A stretch of DNA of 64,000 bases from assembly GCF_000717025.1 (NCBI RefSeq), contig NZ_JNXG01000008.1, positions 62,001 through 126,000 on the forward strand. The letters are read 5' to 3'. Position 1 is the first letter of the stretch. Each line of letters starts with the position of its first letter. Of the stretch, positions 1 through 8,475 are shown in pieces. The DNA is from Streptomyces atroolivaceus (GTDB lineage: Bacteria > Actinomycetota > Actinomycetes > Streptomycetales > Streptomycetaceae). The notes under the pieces were generated by a model, which did no database searches, was not told the DNA's origin, and saw only the letters and a program-made list of their open reading frames with translations. Made by a program: the position numbers and the translations under genes.

Positions 1-13
1 GCGCTCGAAGAAG

Positions 14-829
14 TCACCCACCGGTGCCACCCGTGCGCTCGTCCCGGCCACCCGACATCGCCGCGCGGAAGCCCCTGTTGACGGCGAGGAGGCCGCCGTC
101 CACCCGCAGGGTGATGCCGGTGATCCAGGCCGCGTCCCGGGAGGCGAGGAAGGCGACGGCGGACGCGATGTCGTCCGGTTCGCCGACCCGCCCGAGCGGG
201 TAGAGCGCGGCGGCCCGCTCCAGTTCGGCGTCGCGGCCCGCCCAGGCGTCCGTGCGGATCGTGCCGGGTGCGACGAGGTTGACGCGTACGCCACGTGGTC
301 CCGCGTGGCCGGCGAGCGTGCGGGTCAGGCTGGCCAGGCCCGCCTTCGCGGCGCTGTAGGCGTGGCCGCCGAAGTCCTGTTCGCCGTTGACCGAGCCGAT
401 GTTGACGACGGCGCCCCGGCCGGAGGCCACCAGGTGCGGCAGTGCGGCGCGGGAGCAGCGGTAGGGGCCGGTCAGCGTGATGTCGAGGGTGCGGGCCCAG
501 GGTTCGTCCGCCTCGTCCTCGAAGAGCGCGGCGTCGTCGTGGTTGGCGTAGGCGTTGTTGACCAGGATGTCGAGCCGCCCGAAGGCGGTGACCGCGTGGG
601 CCACCGCCGCGTCGACCGCCGCCGCGTCGCCCACGTCGCAGGCCAGGGCTTCGGCGGTGCCGCCCGCTTCGCGGATCCCGGCCGCCGTGCGCCCGGCGCG
701 GCCGGCGTCCAGGTCGGTGACCAGGACGGCCGCACCCTCGGAGGCGAGCCGGCGGGCCGTGGCCGCCCCGATGCCCTGTCCCGCGCCGGTGAGGAGCGCG
801 GCGTACCCGTGGAAGCGAGGAGGAGTCAT
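14..829 (-). CDS. SDR family oxidoreductase
   Basis: Predicted cytoplasmic NAD(P)-dependent short-chain dehydrogenase/reductase of 271 residues. Visible classical-SDR marks are the Rossmann glycine motif TGAGQGIG at residues 14-21, NNAY at 91-94, the catalytic Ser near 146, Tyr158 and Lys162 (YSAAK), and the C-terminal GITLRVDGG. The start is fixed by a 4-bp ATGA overlap with the stop of the upstream serine hydrolase, so the two genes should be translationally coupled and probably act in the same conversion. The substrate cannot be read from the sequence. Confidence 0.9.
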   Translation of the reverse strand: MTPPRFHGYAALLTGAGQGIGAATARRLASEGAAVLVTDLDAGRAGRTAAGIREAGGTAEALACDVGDAAAVDAAVAHAVTAFGRLDILVNNAYANHDDAALFEDEADEPWARTLDITLTGPYRCSRAALPHLVASGRGAVVNIGSVNGEQDFGGHAYSAAKAGLASLTRTLAGHAGPRGVRVNLVAPGTIRTDAWAGRDAELERAAALYPLGRVGEPDDIASAVAFLASRDAAWITGITLRVDGGLLAVNRGFRAAMSGGRDERTGGTGG

Positions 830-2025
830 AGCGCCGACCGTACTGCTCTGACCAGGGCCTGGGCACGGGGGTCGGCGGTAACTCCCTTCTGCAGGCCGTT
901 CGTCACGTAACCGAGCGCGATGCCCGATTCGGGGTCGGCGAAGCCCAGCGAACCACCGCGGCCGGGGTGCCCGAACGACCCGGGGCCGAGCAGCGGCGCC
1001 GCCGGGCCGTGGAGCATGTAGCCGAGGCCGAAACGGGTACTGACGACCAGTACGCGGTCCGGGCCCGTGGATTCCTCGGTGCGGGCCAGGGTGAGGGTGG
1101 CGGGGGCGAAGAGGCGCTGTCCGTCGACCGCGCCGATCATCGCGGCGTAGCAGCGGGCGAGCCCGCGTGCGGTGGCGACGCCGTTGGAAGCGGGGAGTTC
1201 CGCGGCACGGTAGGCCCGGTCGTTCTCGTCGGGGAAGGGGTCGATCGCCCCGAAGGCGAGGCGGGTGAGCGAGGCCGGGTCGCTGTAGGCCTCGACGACG
1301 GAGCGTTTGGGACGGGTGCGGAGAGCGCCGCCGCCCTCCACCGCCGGGGCCTCGACGGGGCCGATGCGTCCGATCCGGTGCGCCTCGTCGGCCGGGAGGC
1401 CGAACCAGAAGTCCAGTCCGAGCGGGCGCGCGATCTCCTCGGCGACCCAGCGTCCGATGGTCCGCCCGGTGACCCTGCGCACCAGCTCGCCGATGAGCCA
1501 GCTGTAGGTCTGGGCGTGGTACCCGTGATCGGTGCCGGGCTCCCACTGGGGCCGCTGGGCGGCCACGGCCCGCGGCCCCGACACCTGGTCCGCGGCCTCC
1601 CCGGGCGTCAGCGTCGCGTCGAGGGCGGCCAGCCCCGCGCGGTGGGCGAGGAGGTGGCGCACGAGGACGCGCTCCTTGCCGTTCGCCTTGAACTCCGGCC
1701 AGTACGTGCCGACGGGGGCGTCGAGGTCCACCTGTCCGCGCTGGTGCAGCAGCAGCGGTACGGCGGCGGCGACGCCCTTCCCGGCGGAGCGGACGATCTG
1801 CACGGTGTCCACGGCCCAGGGTTCGGTGCCGTCGACATCTCTCGTCCCGGCCCACAGGTCCACGACCTTGCGGCCGTGGTGGTAGAGGGCCACGGCCGCT
1901 CCCCGTTCCCCGCGCTGTTCGAAGTTACGGACGAAAGCGTCCCGTACCGCCTCGAATCCCGGCGCCACCGTGCCCCGTACGTCCACGCCTACTCCCGCGC
2001 TCCCGCTCATCTCCCCATGGTGCAT
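826..2025 (-). CDS. Serine hydrolase, class C beta-lactamase/EstB-like family
   Basis: Hydrolase of about 399 residues in the beta-lactamase/transpeptidase-like (EstB-type esterase) family. The catalytic SxxK motif is S80-A-G-K83, followed by the usual HQRGQVDLDAPVG segment. A Tyr-containing HAQTYSWLIGELV stretch and a C-terminal GRGGSLGF motif stand for the second and third active-site elements. No signal peptide is visible, so it is probably a cytoplasmic esterase rather than an antibiotic-inactivating enzyme. Met1 and Met6 (position 2010) are both possible starts; a GGGGAG directly abuts Met6, too close for a good ribosome site. It is the first gene of a coupled pair with the SDR gene. Confidence 0.88.
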   Translation of the reverse strand: MHHGEMSGSAGVGVDVRGTVAPGFEAVRDAFVRNFEQRGERGAAVALYHHGRKVVDLWAGTRDVDGTEPWAVDTVQIVRSAGKGVAAAVPLLLHQRGQVDLDAPVGTYWPEFKANGKERVLVRHLLAHRAGLAALDATLTPGEAADQVSGPRAVAAQRPQWEPGTDHGYHAQTYSWLIGELVRRVTGRTIGRWVAEEIARPLGLDFWFGLPADEAHRIGRIGPVEAPAVEGGGALRTRPKRSVVEAYSDPASLTRLAFGAIDPFPDENDRAYRAAELPASNGVATARGLARCYAAMIGAVDGQRLFAPATLTLARTEESTGPDRVLVVSTRFGLGYMLHGPAAPLLGPGSFGHPGRGGSLGFADPESGIALGYVTNGLQKGVTADPRAQALVRAVRSAL

Positions 2026-2063
2026 CGCGCGGCTGGTGCAACGGGTGCCGGGTCACCATCTGT

Positions 2064-2834
2064 TCACGGACGCGGTACGGACACGGAACGCGGGTCGAAG
2101 CCGAAGGGCAGCTCCAGCCGGTGCCTGCGCATGAGTTCGTCGTCGCACAGCAGTTCCTGTGTGCGGTCGTCGGCGGCGATCACCCCGTCGCTGAGGATGA
2201 CGGAACGCGGGCAGAGTTCAAGGGCGTACGGCAGGTCGTGGGTGACCATCAGCACGGTGACGTCCAGGGAGCGCAGGATGTCGGCGAGTTCGCGGCGGGA
2301 GGCCGGGTCCAGGTTGGAGGAGGGCTCGTCCAGGACGAGGATCTCCGGCTCCATGGCGAGGACGGTGGCGACGGCGACCCGGCGGCGCTGTCCGAAGGAC
2401 AGGTGGTGCGGGGGCCGCGCCGCGTACTCCTCCATGCCGACCCGCCGCAGCGCGGTCACGACCCGCTCCTCCAGCTCGGGGCCGCGCAGTCCCGCCGCGG
2501 CGGGTCCGAAGGCGACGTCCTCACGGACGGTCGGCATGAAGAGCTGGTCGTCGGGGTCCTGGAAGACGATGCCGACGCGGCGGCGGATCTCGGCGAGGTG
2601 CCGCTTCCCGACGGGCAGCCCGGCGACCCGGACGGTTCCGGCGCCCGCGTCGAGGATGCCGTTGAGGTGCAGGACGAGGGTGGTCTTGCCCGCGCCGTTG
2701 GGGCCGAGCAGTGCCACGCGTTCGCCCCGGGCCACGGTCAGGTCGACGCCGAAGAGGGCCTGGTGGCCGTCGGGATAGGCGTAGGCGAGGCCGCTGACCT
2801 CGAGGGACGGGGCGGGGGCGGTGGGCAGGCTCAT
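2064..2834 (-). CDS. cbiO: Cobalt/nickel ECF transporter ATP-binding protein CbiO
   Basis: ATPase subunit of an energy-coupling factor type cobalt/nickel importer, 256 residues. Walker A is GPNGAGKT near residues 44-51, the Q-loop is FQDPDDQLF, the ABC signature is the LSFGQRRR stretch, Walker B is ILVLDEPSS, and the switch His is in MVTHD. The start chosen gives a 4-bp ATGA overlap with the stop of cbiQ; an in-frame ATG at 2843 is the alternative. It is the last gene of the cbiM-cbiQ-cbiO operon and should work at the membrane with CbiQ. Confidence 0.95.
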   Translation of the reverse strand: MSLPTAPAPSLEVSGLAYAYPDGHQALFGVDLTVARGERVALLGPNGAGKTTLVLHLNGILDAGAGTVRVAGLPVGKRHLAEIRRRVGIVFQDPDDQLFMPTVREDVAFGPAAAGLRGPELEERVVTALRRVGMEEYAARPPHHLSFGQRRRVAVATVLAMEPEILVLDEPSSNLDPASRRELADILRSLDVTVLMVTHDLPYALELCPRSVILSDGVIAADDRTQELLCDDELMRRHRLELPFGFDPRSVSVPRP

Positions 2835-3592
2835 AGGGTCCATCCCAGCAGACAAACGACGAGGGCGAGGGCGGGGAGTGCCGCGGCGTGCGCCCACTCG
2901 GTGCGGGAGGCGGTCACGTCGTCGATCACCGGCATGGTGCCGGTGTAGCCGCGGCTGACCATCGCGAGGTGGACGCGTTCGCCGCGCTCGTAGGACCGGA
3001 TGAAGAGGGCGCCCGCCGTCTTGGCGAGCACGCCCCAGTGCCGTACGCCCCTGGCTTCGAAGCCGCGTGAGCGGCGGGCGACCGACATCCGGCGCAGTTC
3101 GTCGGTGATGACGTCGCCGTAGCGGATCATGAAGGACGCGATCTGGACGAGCAGGGGCGGCAGCCGGAGGCGCTGGAGGCCGAGGAGCAGCGAGCGCAGT
3201 TCGGTGGTCGAGGCCAGGATCACCGAGGCCGCCACCCCGAGGGTGCCCTTCGCGAGCACGTTCCAGGCGCCCCAGAGGCCGGGGACGCTGACGGAGACAC
3301 CCAGCAGCTCGGTCTGCTCGCCGGGCACGACGAAGGGCATGAGGAACGCGAAGGCGACGAACGGCACCTCGATGACCAGCCGCTTCAGCAGGAAGCCGGG
3401 CGGGATCCGGGCCACCGCGGCGGCTGCGGCGAGCAGCGCGGCGTAGACCGCGAAGGCCCACACGGCCTCGCGCGGGGTGGAGACGACGGCCACGACGAAG
3501 CAGAGGACGGCGGCGAGCTTGCAGTGCGGGGGCAGAGCGTGGACGGGGGAGTGCCCGTGCCGGTAGAGCTTGTGTGCGTGGCCGGCGCCCAT
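2831..3592 (-). CDS. cbiQ: Cobalt/nickel ECF transporter transmembrane protein CbiQ
   Basis: Membrane T-component of an ECF-type metal importer, 253 residues with about five hydrophobic segments. It links the substrate-binding CbiM to the ATPase CbiO. The T-component coupling motifs are present: ARRSRGFEARG near residue 170 and a second Arg-rich region, RSYERGERVHLAMVSRG. The gene begins one base after the cbiM stop and overlaps cbiO by 4 bp, so the three are certainly one operon. Confidence 0.95.
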   Translation of the reverse strand: MGAGHAHKLYRHGHSPVHALPPHCKLAAVLCFVVAVVSTPREAVWAFAVYAALLAAAAAVARIPPGFLLKRLVIEVPFVAFAFLMPFVVPGEQTELLGVSVSVPGLWGAWNVLAKGTLGVAASVILASTTELRSLLLGLQRLRLPPLLVQIASFMIRYGDVITDELRRMSVARRSRGFEARGVRHWGVLAKTAGALFIRSYERGERVHLAMVSRGYTGTMPVIDDVTASRTEWAHAAALPALALVVCLLGWTL

Positions 3593-3593
3593 G

Positions 3594-4655
3594 TCAGACG
3601 GACTCGGTGGTGCGGGAGTGGGGTGCCTCCGGCGTACGGCGCCGGCGCACGGCCCAGAACACGCCGCTGCCGACGGCGACGGTGACGCCCACGCCGATCA
3701 CCCCGGCGAGGCCTCCGGAGACGCGGGCGTCGCTGACGTCCTTGACGCCGTAGTCGGCGAGCGGGGAGCCGGCGGCGTCGTGTTCCTGGACCTTCTCGTC
3801 GATGCCCTTGTCGGCGGCGACCTTCTCCAGGCCGTCGGGGTTCGCGGAGGCGTAGAAGGAGACGACGCCGGCGAGGACGAGCGCGGCGGCCAGGCCGGTC
3901 GCCCAGACCTTGCGCGTGGAGCGGGCCGCGGCGGGGGCGGGAGGGGCGGCGGGGGCGGCCGGGGCGTCGACGAGTTCGCCGTCGACGCGGAGCTTGAGCG
4001 GAGCGGCGAGTCCGCGAGCCCCGTGTACGAGGTCGGGGCGCACCGCGATCACGGCACCGACGGTCAGCGCGGTGATGGCCGCCTCCCCGATGCCGATGAG
4101 GACATGGACACCGGTCATCGCCGTGAGGACCTTGACGAAGGGGACGTCGGTGGTCCCGCCGACCGCGTAGACCAGGGTGAACGCGACGGCGGCGGCCGGC
4201 ACCGAGACCAGCGCGGCCACGAAGGACGCGACGGTCGTCGAGCGGCGGGTGCGGGGCAGCACACGGGTCAGCCCGCGGAAGACCACGTAGGCGACGACGG
4301 TGGTCACGACCCCCATCACCGTGATGTTCACGCCGAGCGCGGTGAGGCCGCCGTCGGCGAAGAGGATGCCCTGCATCAGCAGGACGACCGCTATACAGAG
4401 CACGCCGGTCCACGGCCCGACCAGGATCGCCGCGAGCGCCCCGCCCAGGAGATGGCCGCTGGTGCCCGCCGCGACGGGGAAGTTCAGCATCTGCACGGCG
4501 AAGATGAAGGCGGCGACGAGTCCGGCCAGCGGGGCCGCCCGTTCTCCCCCGAGTTCCCGCCGCGCGCCGCGGAGGCTGACAGCGACCGCGCCCGCCGCGA
4601 CGACACCGGCGACAGCGGAGACGGGTGCGTTGATGAATCCGTCGGGTACATGCAT
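3594..4655 (-). CDS. cbiM: CbiM-CbiN-like fusion, cobalt/nickel substrate-capture component
   Basis: Substrate-specific component of the cobalt/nickel ECF importer, 353 residues. The start is the Met of MHVPDGFINAP; in the CbiM/NikM family the processed N-terminus (Met1, His2) takes part in metal binding, which rules out longer upstream starts. The N-terminal ~215 residues are the CbiM membrane domain with several hydrophobic helices. After a linker rich in Ala/Pro a second hydrophobic part with VKDVSDARVSGGLAG resembles the PDGLE/CbiN domain, so CbiM and CbiN are fused. The upstream Nur-box-like palindrome suggests that nickel is the regulated metal. Confidence 0.93.
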   Translation of the reverse strand: MHVPDGFINAPVSAVAGVVAAGAVAVSLRGARRELGGERAAPLAGLVAAFIFAVQMLNFPVAAGTSGHLLGGALAAILVGPWTGVLCIAVVLLMQGILFADGGLTALGVNITVMGVVTTVVAYVVFRGLTRVLPRTRRSTTVASFVAALVSVPAAAVAFTLVYAVGGTTDVPFVKVLTAMTGVHVLIGIGEAAITALTVGAVIAVRPDLVHGARGLAAPLKLRVDGELVDAPAAPAAPPAPAAARSTRKVWATGLAAALVLAGVVSFYASANPDGLEKVAADKGIDEKVQEHDAAGSPLADYGVKDVSDARVSGGLAGVIGVGVTVAVGSGVFWAVRRRRTPEAPHSRTTESV

Positions 4656-4719
4656 GGAGTGGCTCCGCTTTCGGGGGTACTGCCGGCGGGGTCGGAAAAC
4701 GCTCCATGATAGAGCCCTG

Positions 4720-4736
4720 TTGCAAATAGTTCGCAA
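4720..4736. promoter_or_regulatory. Nur-box-like operator upstream of cbiM
   Basis: The sequence TTGCAAATAGTTCGCAA is an imperfect dyad (TTGC...GCAA). It matches the nickel-uptake regulator (Nur, a Fur family protein) consensus tGCaa-N5-ttGCA except for one base in the right arm. It lies about 65 bp before the cbiM start and about 100 bp before the divergent SsgA-like gene. Inference: nickel-bound Nur represses the transporter operon. Confidence 0.65.
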
Positions 4737-4832
4737 GAGCACAGGGATGACAACTACCACATCCCCGACGTGCCCAAATGGGAGAATATGGGACATTAGG
4801 GGAAGAGATTTTCACACAGGAGGAGCCGGCCC

Positions 4833-5201
4833 ATGTCCCTCGTGATTCAAGAACACGCCCGCGCCCGGCTCATCACCGACGGCCCCGACCCCCGGCTGGT
4901 CCCCGTCGAGCTGCGCTTCGAGCCCGGGGAGCCGCAGACCCTCCACGTCCGGCTCCCCGGCGGAGTCGACTGGGCCTTCGGCCTCGACCTCCTGGAACGC
5001 GGCCTGCGCTCCCCCGCCACCCGGGACGACATACGGGTATGGCCGTGCGGCCGGGCCCAGCTGGTCCTGGAACTGCACGCGCCGGACGGGGTCGCCGTCT
5101 TCCAGTTCGACAAGGCGCCCCTCATCCGCTTCCTGGCACGGACCCGCGCGGCGACGGTGAAGCGGCCGGCAGCCACCACGTCCACCGCCGCCCGCGCCTG
5201 A
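4833..5201 (+). CDS. SsgA family sporulation/cell division regulator (SALP), SsgE-like
   Basis: SsgA-like protein (SALP) of 122 residues, a Streptomyces-type family that steers septum placement and spore separation. The family core is recognisable: VPVELRFEPGEPQTLHVRLP, then WAFGLDLLERGLRSPA and VWPCG, followed by the C-terminal FQFDKAPLIRFL segment. A strong ribosome site (AGGAGGAG) stands about 7 bp before ATG. Its position beside the cbi metal-transport operon recalls ssgE of S. coelicolor, but the exact SALP assignment is an inference from memory of gene order. Confidence 0.9.
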   Translation: MSLVIQEHARARLITDGPDPRLVPVELRFEPGEPQTLHVRLPGGVDWAFGLDLLERGLRSPATRDDIRVWPCGRAQLVLELHAPDGVAVFQFDKAPLIRFLARTRAATVKRPAATTSTAARA

Positions 5202-5207
5202 ACGGGC

Positions 5208-5240
5208 GGGAGCCCCCGTGCCGCGTGCACGGGGGCTCCC
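5208..5240 (+). terminator. Terminator after the SsgA-like gene
   Basis: A perfect 13-bp stem (GGGAGCCCCCGTG and its complement) with a 7-base loop begins 7 bp after the stop codon. There is no T-run, as is usual in Streptomyces. Confidence 0.8.
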
Positions 5241-5320
5241 TGTCGCCCCGGTCCCCCGTCCCCACAGGTAACCGGCGCTCCGGGGACGCGTTCCGCTCGG
5301 ACGCGGACCCCGGGGCCTGT

Positions 5321-5358
5321 ACGGTGCGCGCCGTGGCCCGCGCCACGACGCGCACCGT
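5321..5358 (-). terminator. Long hairpin terminator after the MMPL gene
   Basis: Arms ACGGTGCGCG and CGCGCACCGT enclose an inner stem CGTGGC/GCCACG, giving one nearly continuous hairpin 4 bp beyond the MMPL stop codon. Transcription from the opposite strand should also be blocked. Confidence 0.75.
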
Positions 5359-5361
5359 GGG

Positions 5362-7575
5362 TCATACGCGGACCAGCTCCCGCTCCCCGCCGCCTTCGGC
5401 CGGGCCGTCGGCGAGGTCCTTGCGCAGGCCCTCGCCCTCCACGTCCACGTTGGGCAGGAGGCGGTCCAGCCGGCGCGGCAGCCACCAGGCGCGCTCGCCG
5501 AGCAGGGCGAGCACCGCCGGCACGATGGCCATCCGCACCACGAAGGCGTCGAAGAAGACGGCGATGGCCAGCGAGAAGCCGATCATCTTGATCATCGACT
5601 CGCTGGAGCCGATGAAGCCGGCGAAGACGGCCATCATGATCACCGCGGCCGCCACGACCACCCGGGCCCCGTGCCTGAAGCCGGTGACGATCGCCTGGCC
5701 GGGCGTCTCCCCGTGGACGTACGCCTCGCGCATCCGCGTGACCAGGAAGACCTCGTAGTCCATGGCGAGTCCGAAGACCACACCGATCATGAAGATCGGC
5801 ATCATGCTCATGATCGGGCCGGTCTGCTCGACCCCGAAGAGCGAGGCGAGCCAGCCCCACTGGAAGACCGCGACGACCGCGCCCAGGGCCGCGACGACCG
5901 AGAGCAGGAAGCCGAGGGCCGCCTTGACCGGTACCAGCAGCGAACGGAAGACCACCGTCAGGAGCAGGAAGGCCAGTCCGACGACGAGTGCCAGGTAGGG
6001 CAGAAGCGCGTCGTTCATCTTCTGCGAGAAGTCGATGTTCATCGCCGTGGCACCGGTGACCAGCACCTCGGCGCCGGTGTCGCCCTTGACGTCCGTGCCC
6101 GCGTCACGGATGGCGTGGACGACGTTCTCCGTGTCGGTCGAGCTCGGCCGGTCCTGCGGGATGACGGGGATGGTCGCGGCGTCGCCGGCCTTGTTGAAGG
6201 TGGCCGGGGTGACGGCGGCGACGTGGTCGATGCCCTCGATCTCCTGGGAGACCTGGTCGACGGCGGCCTTGCCGTCCGAGCTGTCCTCGGTGTCCACGAC
6301 CACGAGCAGCGGACCGTTGAAGCCGGGACCGAATCCGTCGGAGAGCAGGTCGTAGGCCTGGCGCTGCGTGGTGCTCTTCGGCTGCGAGCCGTCGTCCGGC
6401 AGGCCCATCTCCAGCGAGGCGGCCGGAACGGCGATGGCTCCGAGGCCCACGACACCGACCAGCAGCACCCACACGGGCTTCCGCAGCACGAAGCGCGCCC
6501 AGCGGACACCCATGTTCGGCTTGGCGTCCGGCGCGTTCTCCGCCTCGGCGGCCTTGCGGGCCTTGCGGCCCATGATCCGCTTCCCGGCGAAGCCGAGCAT
6601 CGCGGGGACCAGGGTGAGCGCGATGAGGACGGCGATCACGACGGTCCCGGCGGCGGCGAAGCCCATCTTCGTCAGCATCGGGATGTCGACGACGGCGAGG
6701 CCGGCCAGCGCGATGACGACGGTCAGGCCCGCGAAGACCACGGCGGACCCGGCAGTACCGGCGGCCCGTCCCGCCGCTTCCTCCCGCTCCCGGCCCTCGG
6801 CCAGTTCGGCGCGGTAGCGGGAGACGATGAACAGCGCGTAGTCGATGCCGACCGCGAGACCGATCATCATCGCGAGCGTCGAGGTGGTGGATCCCAGGTC
6901 GAGCACGTTCGCCAGGGCCGTGATCAGGGAGACACCGATACCGACGCCGATGAGGGCGGTCAGCAGGGGCAGCCCCGCGGCGATCAGCGACCCGAAGGTG
7001 ATGACCAGCACGACGGCCGCGACGGCGACGCCGATGACCTCCGTAACGCCGGTGTGCGGCATGACCTGAAGCGCGTCACCGCCGATCTCGACGGACATCC
7101 CGCCGCTCCGCGCGGCCTCGCCCGCGTCCTCCAGCGCCTCGCGCGTCCCGTCGGTGAGCTCCATGGAGCTCACCTTGTAGGAGACGGAGATGTAGGCGGT
7201 CGAGCCGTCCTTGCTGACGGCGTTCGCCGCGTACGGGTCGGCGACCGAGGCGATCTGGTCCGAGCCGGACTTCAGCTCGCCGACGATCTTCTGGATGTCG
7301 GCCTTGTTGGCCGCTGTGGTGACCTTCTCGCTCTCGGGTGCCTTGAAGACGACCCGGGCGGTGGCGCCGTCGGCACTGCCTCCCGGGAAACGCTCGTCCA
7401 GCAGGTCGAAGGCCCGCTGGGCCTCCGTGCCCGGGATCGAGAAGGAACTGGACGTGGCGGTGGACGCGGAGGCGGCACCGAAGCCCGCCAGCGCCAGCAG
7501 CGCCACCCAGATGAGAGCGACGTAACGGCGCCGCCGGAAGGCGAGCCGTCCCAGTTTGTACAGGAATGTAGCCAC
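5362..7575 (-). CDS. MMPL family (RND superfamily) transporter
   Basis: Large membrane exporter of 737 residues, related to the MmpL/HAE2 RND permeases that move lipids or hydrophobic drugs. One hydrophobic helix (residues ~17-38) is followed by an extracytoplasmic loop and a block of five to six helices. A second half repeats this plan (helix near 340, loop, helices from ~520), which is the duplicated RND architecture. A conserved GIDYALF stretch in the first half and AMDYEVFLVTRMREAY in the second are the usual MMPL charge-carrying segments. The gene lies 149 bp downstream of a TetR gene on the same strand, which probably controls it. Confidence 0.93.
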   Translation of the reverse strand: MATFLYKLGRLAFRRRRYVALIWVALLALAGFGAASASTATSSSFSIPGTEAQRAFDLLDERFPGGSADGATARVVFKAPESEKVTTAANKADIQKIVGELKSGSDQIASVADPYAANAVSKDGSTAYISVSYKVSSMELTDGTREALEDAGEAARSGGMSVEIGGDALQVMPHTGVTEVIGVAVAAVVLVITFGSLIAAGLPLLTALIGVGIGVSLITALANVLDLGSTTSTLAMMIGLAVGIDYALFIVSRYRAELAEGREREEAAGRAAGTAGSAVVFAGLTVVIALAGLAVVDIPMLTKMGFAAAGTVVIAVLIALTLVPAMLGFAGKRIMGRKARKAAEAENAPDAKPNMGVRWARFVLRKPVWVLLVGVVGLGAIAVPAASLEMGLPDDGSQPKSTTQRQAYDLLSDGFGPGFNGPLLVVVDTEDSSDGKAAVDQVSQEIEGIDHVAAVTPATFNKAGDAATIPVIPQDRPSSTDTENVVHAIRDAGTDVKGDTGAEVLVTGATAMNIDFSQKMNDALLPYLALVVGLAFLLLTVVFRSLLVPVKAALGFLLSVVAALGAVVAVFQWGWLASLFGVEQTGPIMSMMPIFMIGVVFGLAMDYEVFLVTRMREAYVHGETPGQAIVTGFRHGARVVVAAAVIMMAVFAGFIGSSESMIKMIGFSLAIAVFFDAFVVRMAIVPAVLALLGERAWWLPRRLDRLLPNVDVEGEGLRKDLADGPAEGGGERELVRV

Positions 7576-7724
7576 GGAGGGGTTACTCCCGGTCAGGTCG
7601 TGGAGTGGAAAAGGGCGTGAGGAACCAGCCCGACGACGAGAGCGGCGTGTCAGGTGGAGCGTCGGAGACGGATACGGGTGCTGCAGGTGGTCGGTACGGG
7701 GCGTGCGACCCGCACCGGGGGACG

Positions 7725-8297
7725 TCAGACGCCGAGGGCGGGGAACACCACGGATTCGACGTAGTCGGTGAGGAACGCCTGGTCGACGGGCCGGCTGTCC
7801 ACCAGCTCGCGAGCGGCGAAGGCGCCGATCATCATGTGCGGGACATAGGGGAGCGCCGGGTTGCCCGGACGCACTTCTCCTCTGTCCACGGCCCGCTGGA
7901 GCATGCTTCCGAGGCCGGTGATCTCCGGCTCGATCAGCAGTTCCCGCAGCGCCTGGAAGAGATCGGGGTTGTCGTGGACGGCATGGCTCAGACCCCGCAT
8001 CAGCGCGGAGTTCTTCTCCATCTCGCAGTCGTCGGTGCGCGCCATCACGGCGAGGAAGTCACCGCGGAGCGATCCGGTGTCGACTTCGGCAAGGTGCACC
8101 GGCTTGTTGCTCCGGAGCGCCTTGACGACGAGCTCGGCCTTGCTCCCCCACTGGCGGTAGAGGGTGGCCTTGCTGGAACGGGTGCGGGCGGCAACGGCGT
8201 CCATGGTCAGGGCTTCGTAGCCGACCTCGCCGAGCAGATCGAGCACAGCGGCGTACAGCTCGCTCTCGCGTTCGGGCGTGAGCCGGCTGCGTGCCAT
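7725..8297 (-). CDS. TetR family transcriptional regulator
   Basis: DNA-binding repressor of 190 residues. The N-terminal helix-turn-helix is typical of TetR (LTMDAVAARTRSSKATLYR, roughly residues 30-49), and the variable C-terminal ligand domain carries the TetR_C-like segment ALRELLIEPEITGLGSML. It stands between the MMPL exporter downstream on the same strand and the divergent Tricorn protease gene. Two palindromes in the promoter region are likely its operators. A natural reading is that it represses itself with the exporter and perhaps the protease. Confidence 0.92.
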   Translation of the reverse strand: MARSRLTPERESELYAAVLDLLGEVGYEALTMDAVAARTRSSKATLYRQWGSKAELVVKALRSNKPVHLAEVDTGSLRGDFLAVMARTDDCEMEKNSALMRGLSHAVHDNPDLFQALRELLIEPEITGLGSMLQRAVDRGEVRPGNPALPYVPHMMIGAFAARELVDSRPVDQAFLTDYVESVVFPALGV

Positions 8298-8360
8298 GGG
8301 TCGACCTCCTCTTCCTTGCGCCTGCTGGATCGTACGCCAGCCGAAGATCCACTAGCGGAA

Positions 8361-8373
8361 CGAAACTGTTTCG
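8361..8373. promoter_or_regulatory. Palindromic operator 1 (probable TetR site)
   Basis: CGAAACTGTTTCG is a 13-bp perfect dyad apart from its central base, about 65 bp before the TetR start. An almost identical site lies 47 bp away, centre to centre. Confidence 0.65.
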
Positions 8374-8407
8374 TACACTTCGAAGATACTCCCCGCCCTC
8401 AGCGAAA

Positions 8408-8420
8408 CGAAACAGTTTCG
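8408..8420. promoter_or_regulatory. Palindromic operator 2 (probable TetR site)
   Basis: CGAAACAGTTTCG is the same dyad as operator 1 with the central base changed. It lies about 55 bp before the Tricorn start, so the regulator could act on both divergent genes. Confidence 0.65.
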
Positions 8421-8475
8421 CTTGTGTCCTGCACCACAAGTTGCCGCGGGCCCTTCGCGCGGAAAGCATTGGAGG

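Noticed and set aside
967..2778. Long plus-strand frame opposite the serine hydrolase and cbiO
   Set aside because: Crosses two well-supported genes, no domain and no start signal.
4655..4832. Cobalamin or NiCo riboswitch before cbiM
   Set aside because: The leader is short and A/T-rich, without B12-box or the four-helix NiCo pattern.
5671..7620. Plus-strand frame opposite the MMPL gene
   Set aside because: Low-complexity Arg/Asp/Gly composition; a mirror of the MMPL codon pattern.
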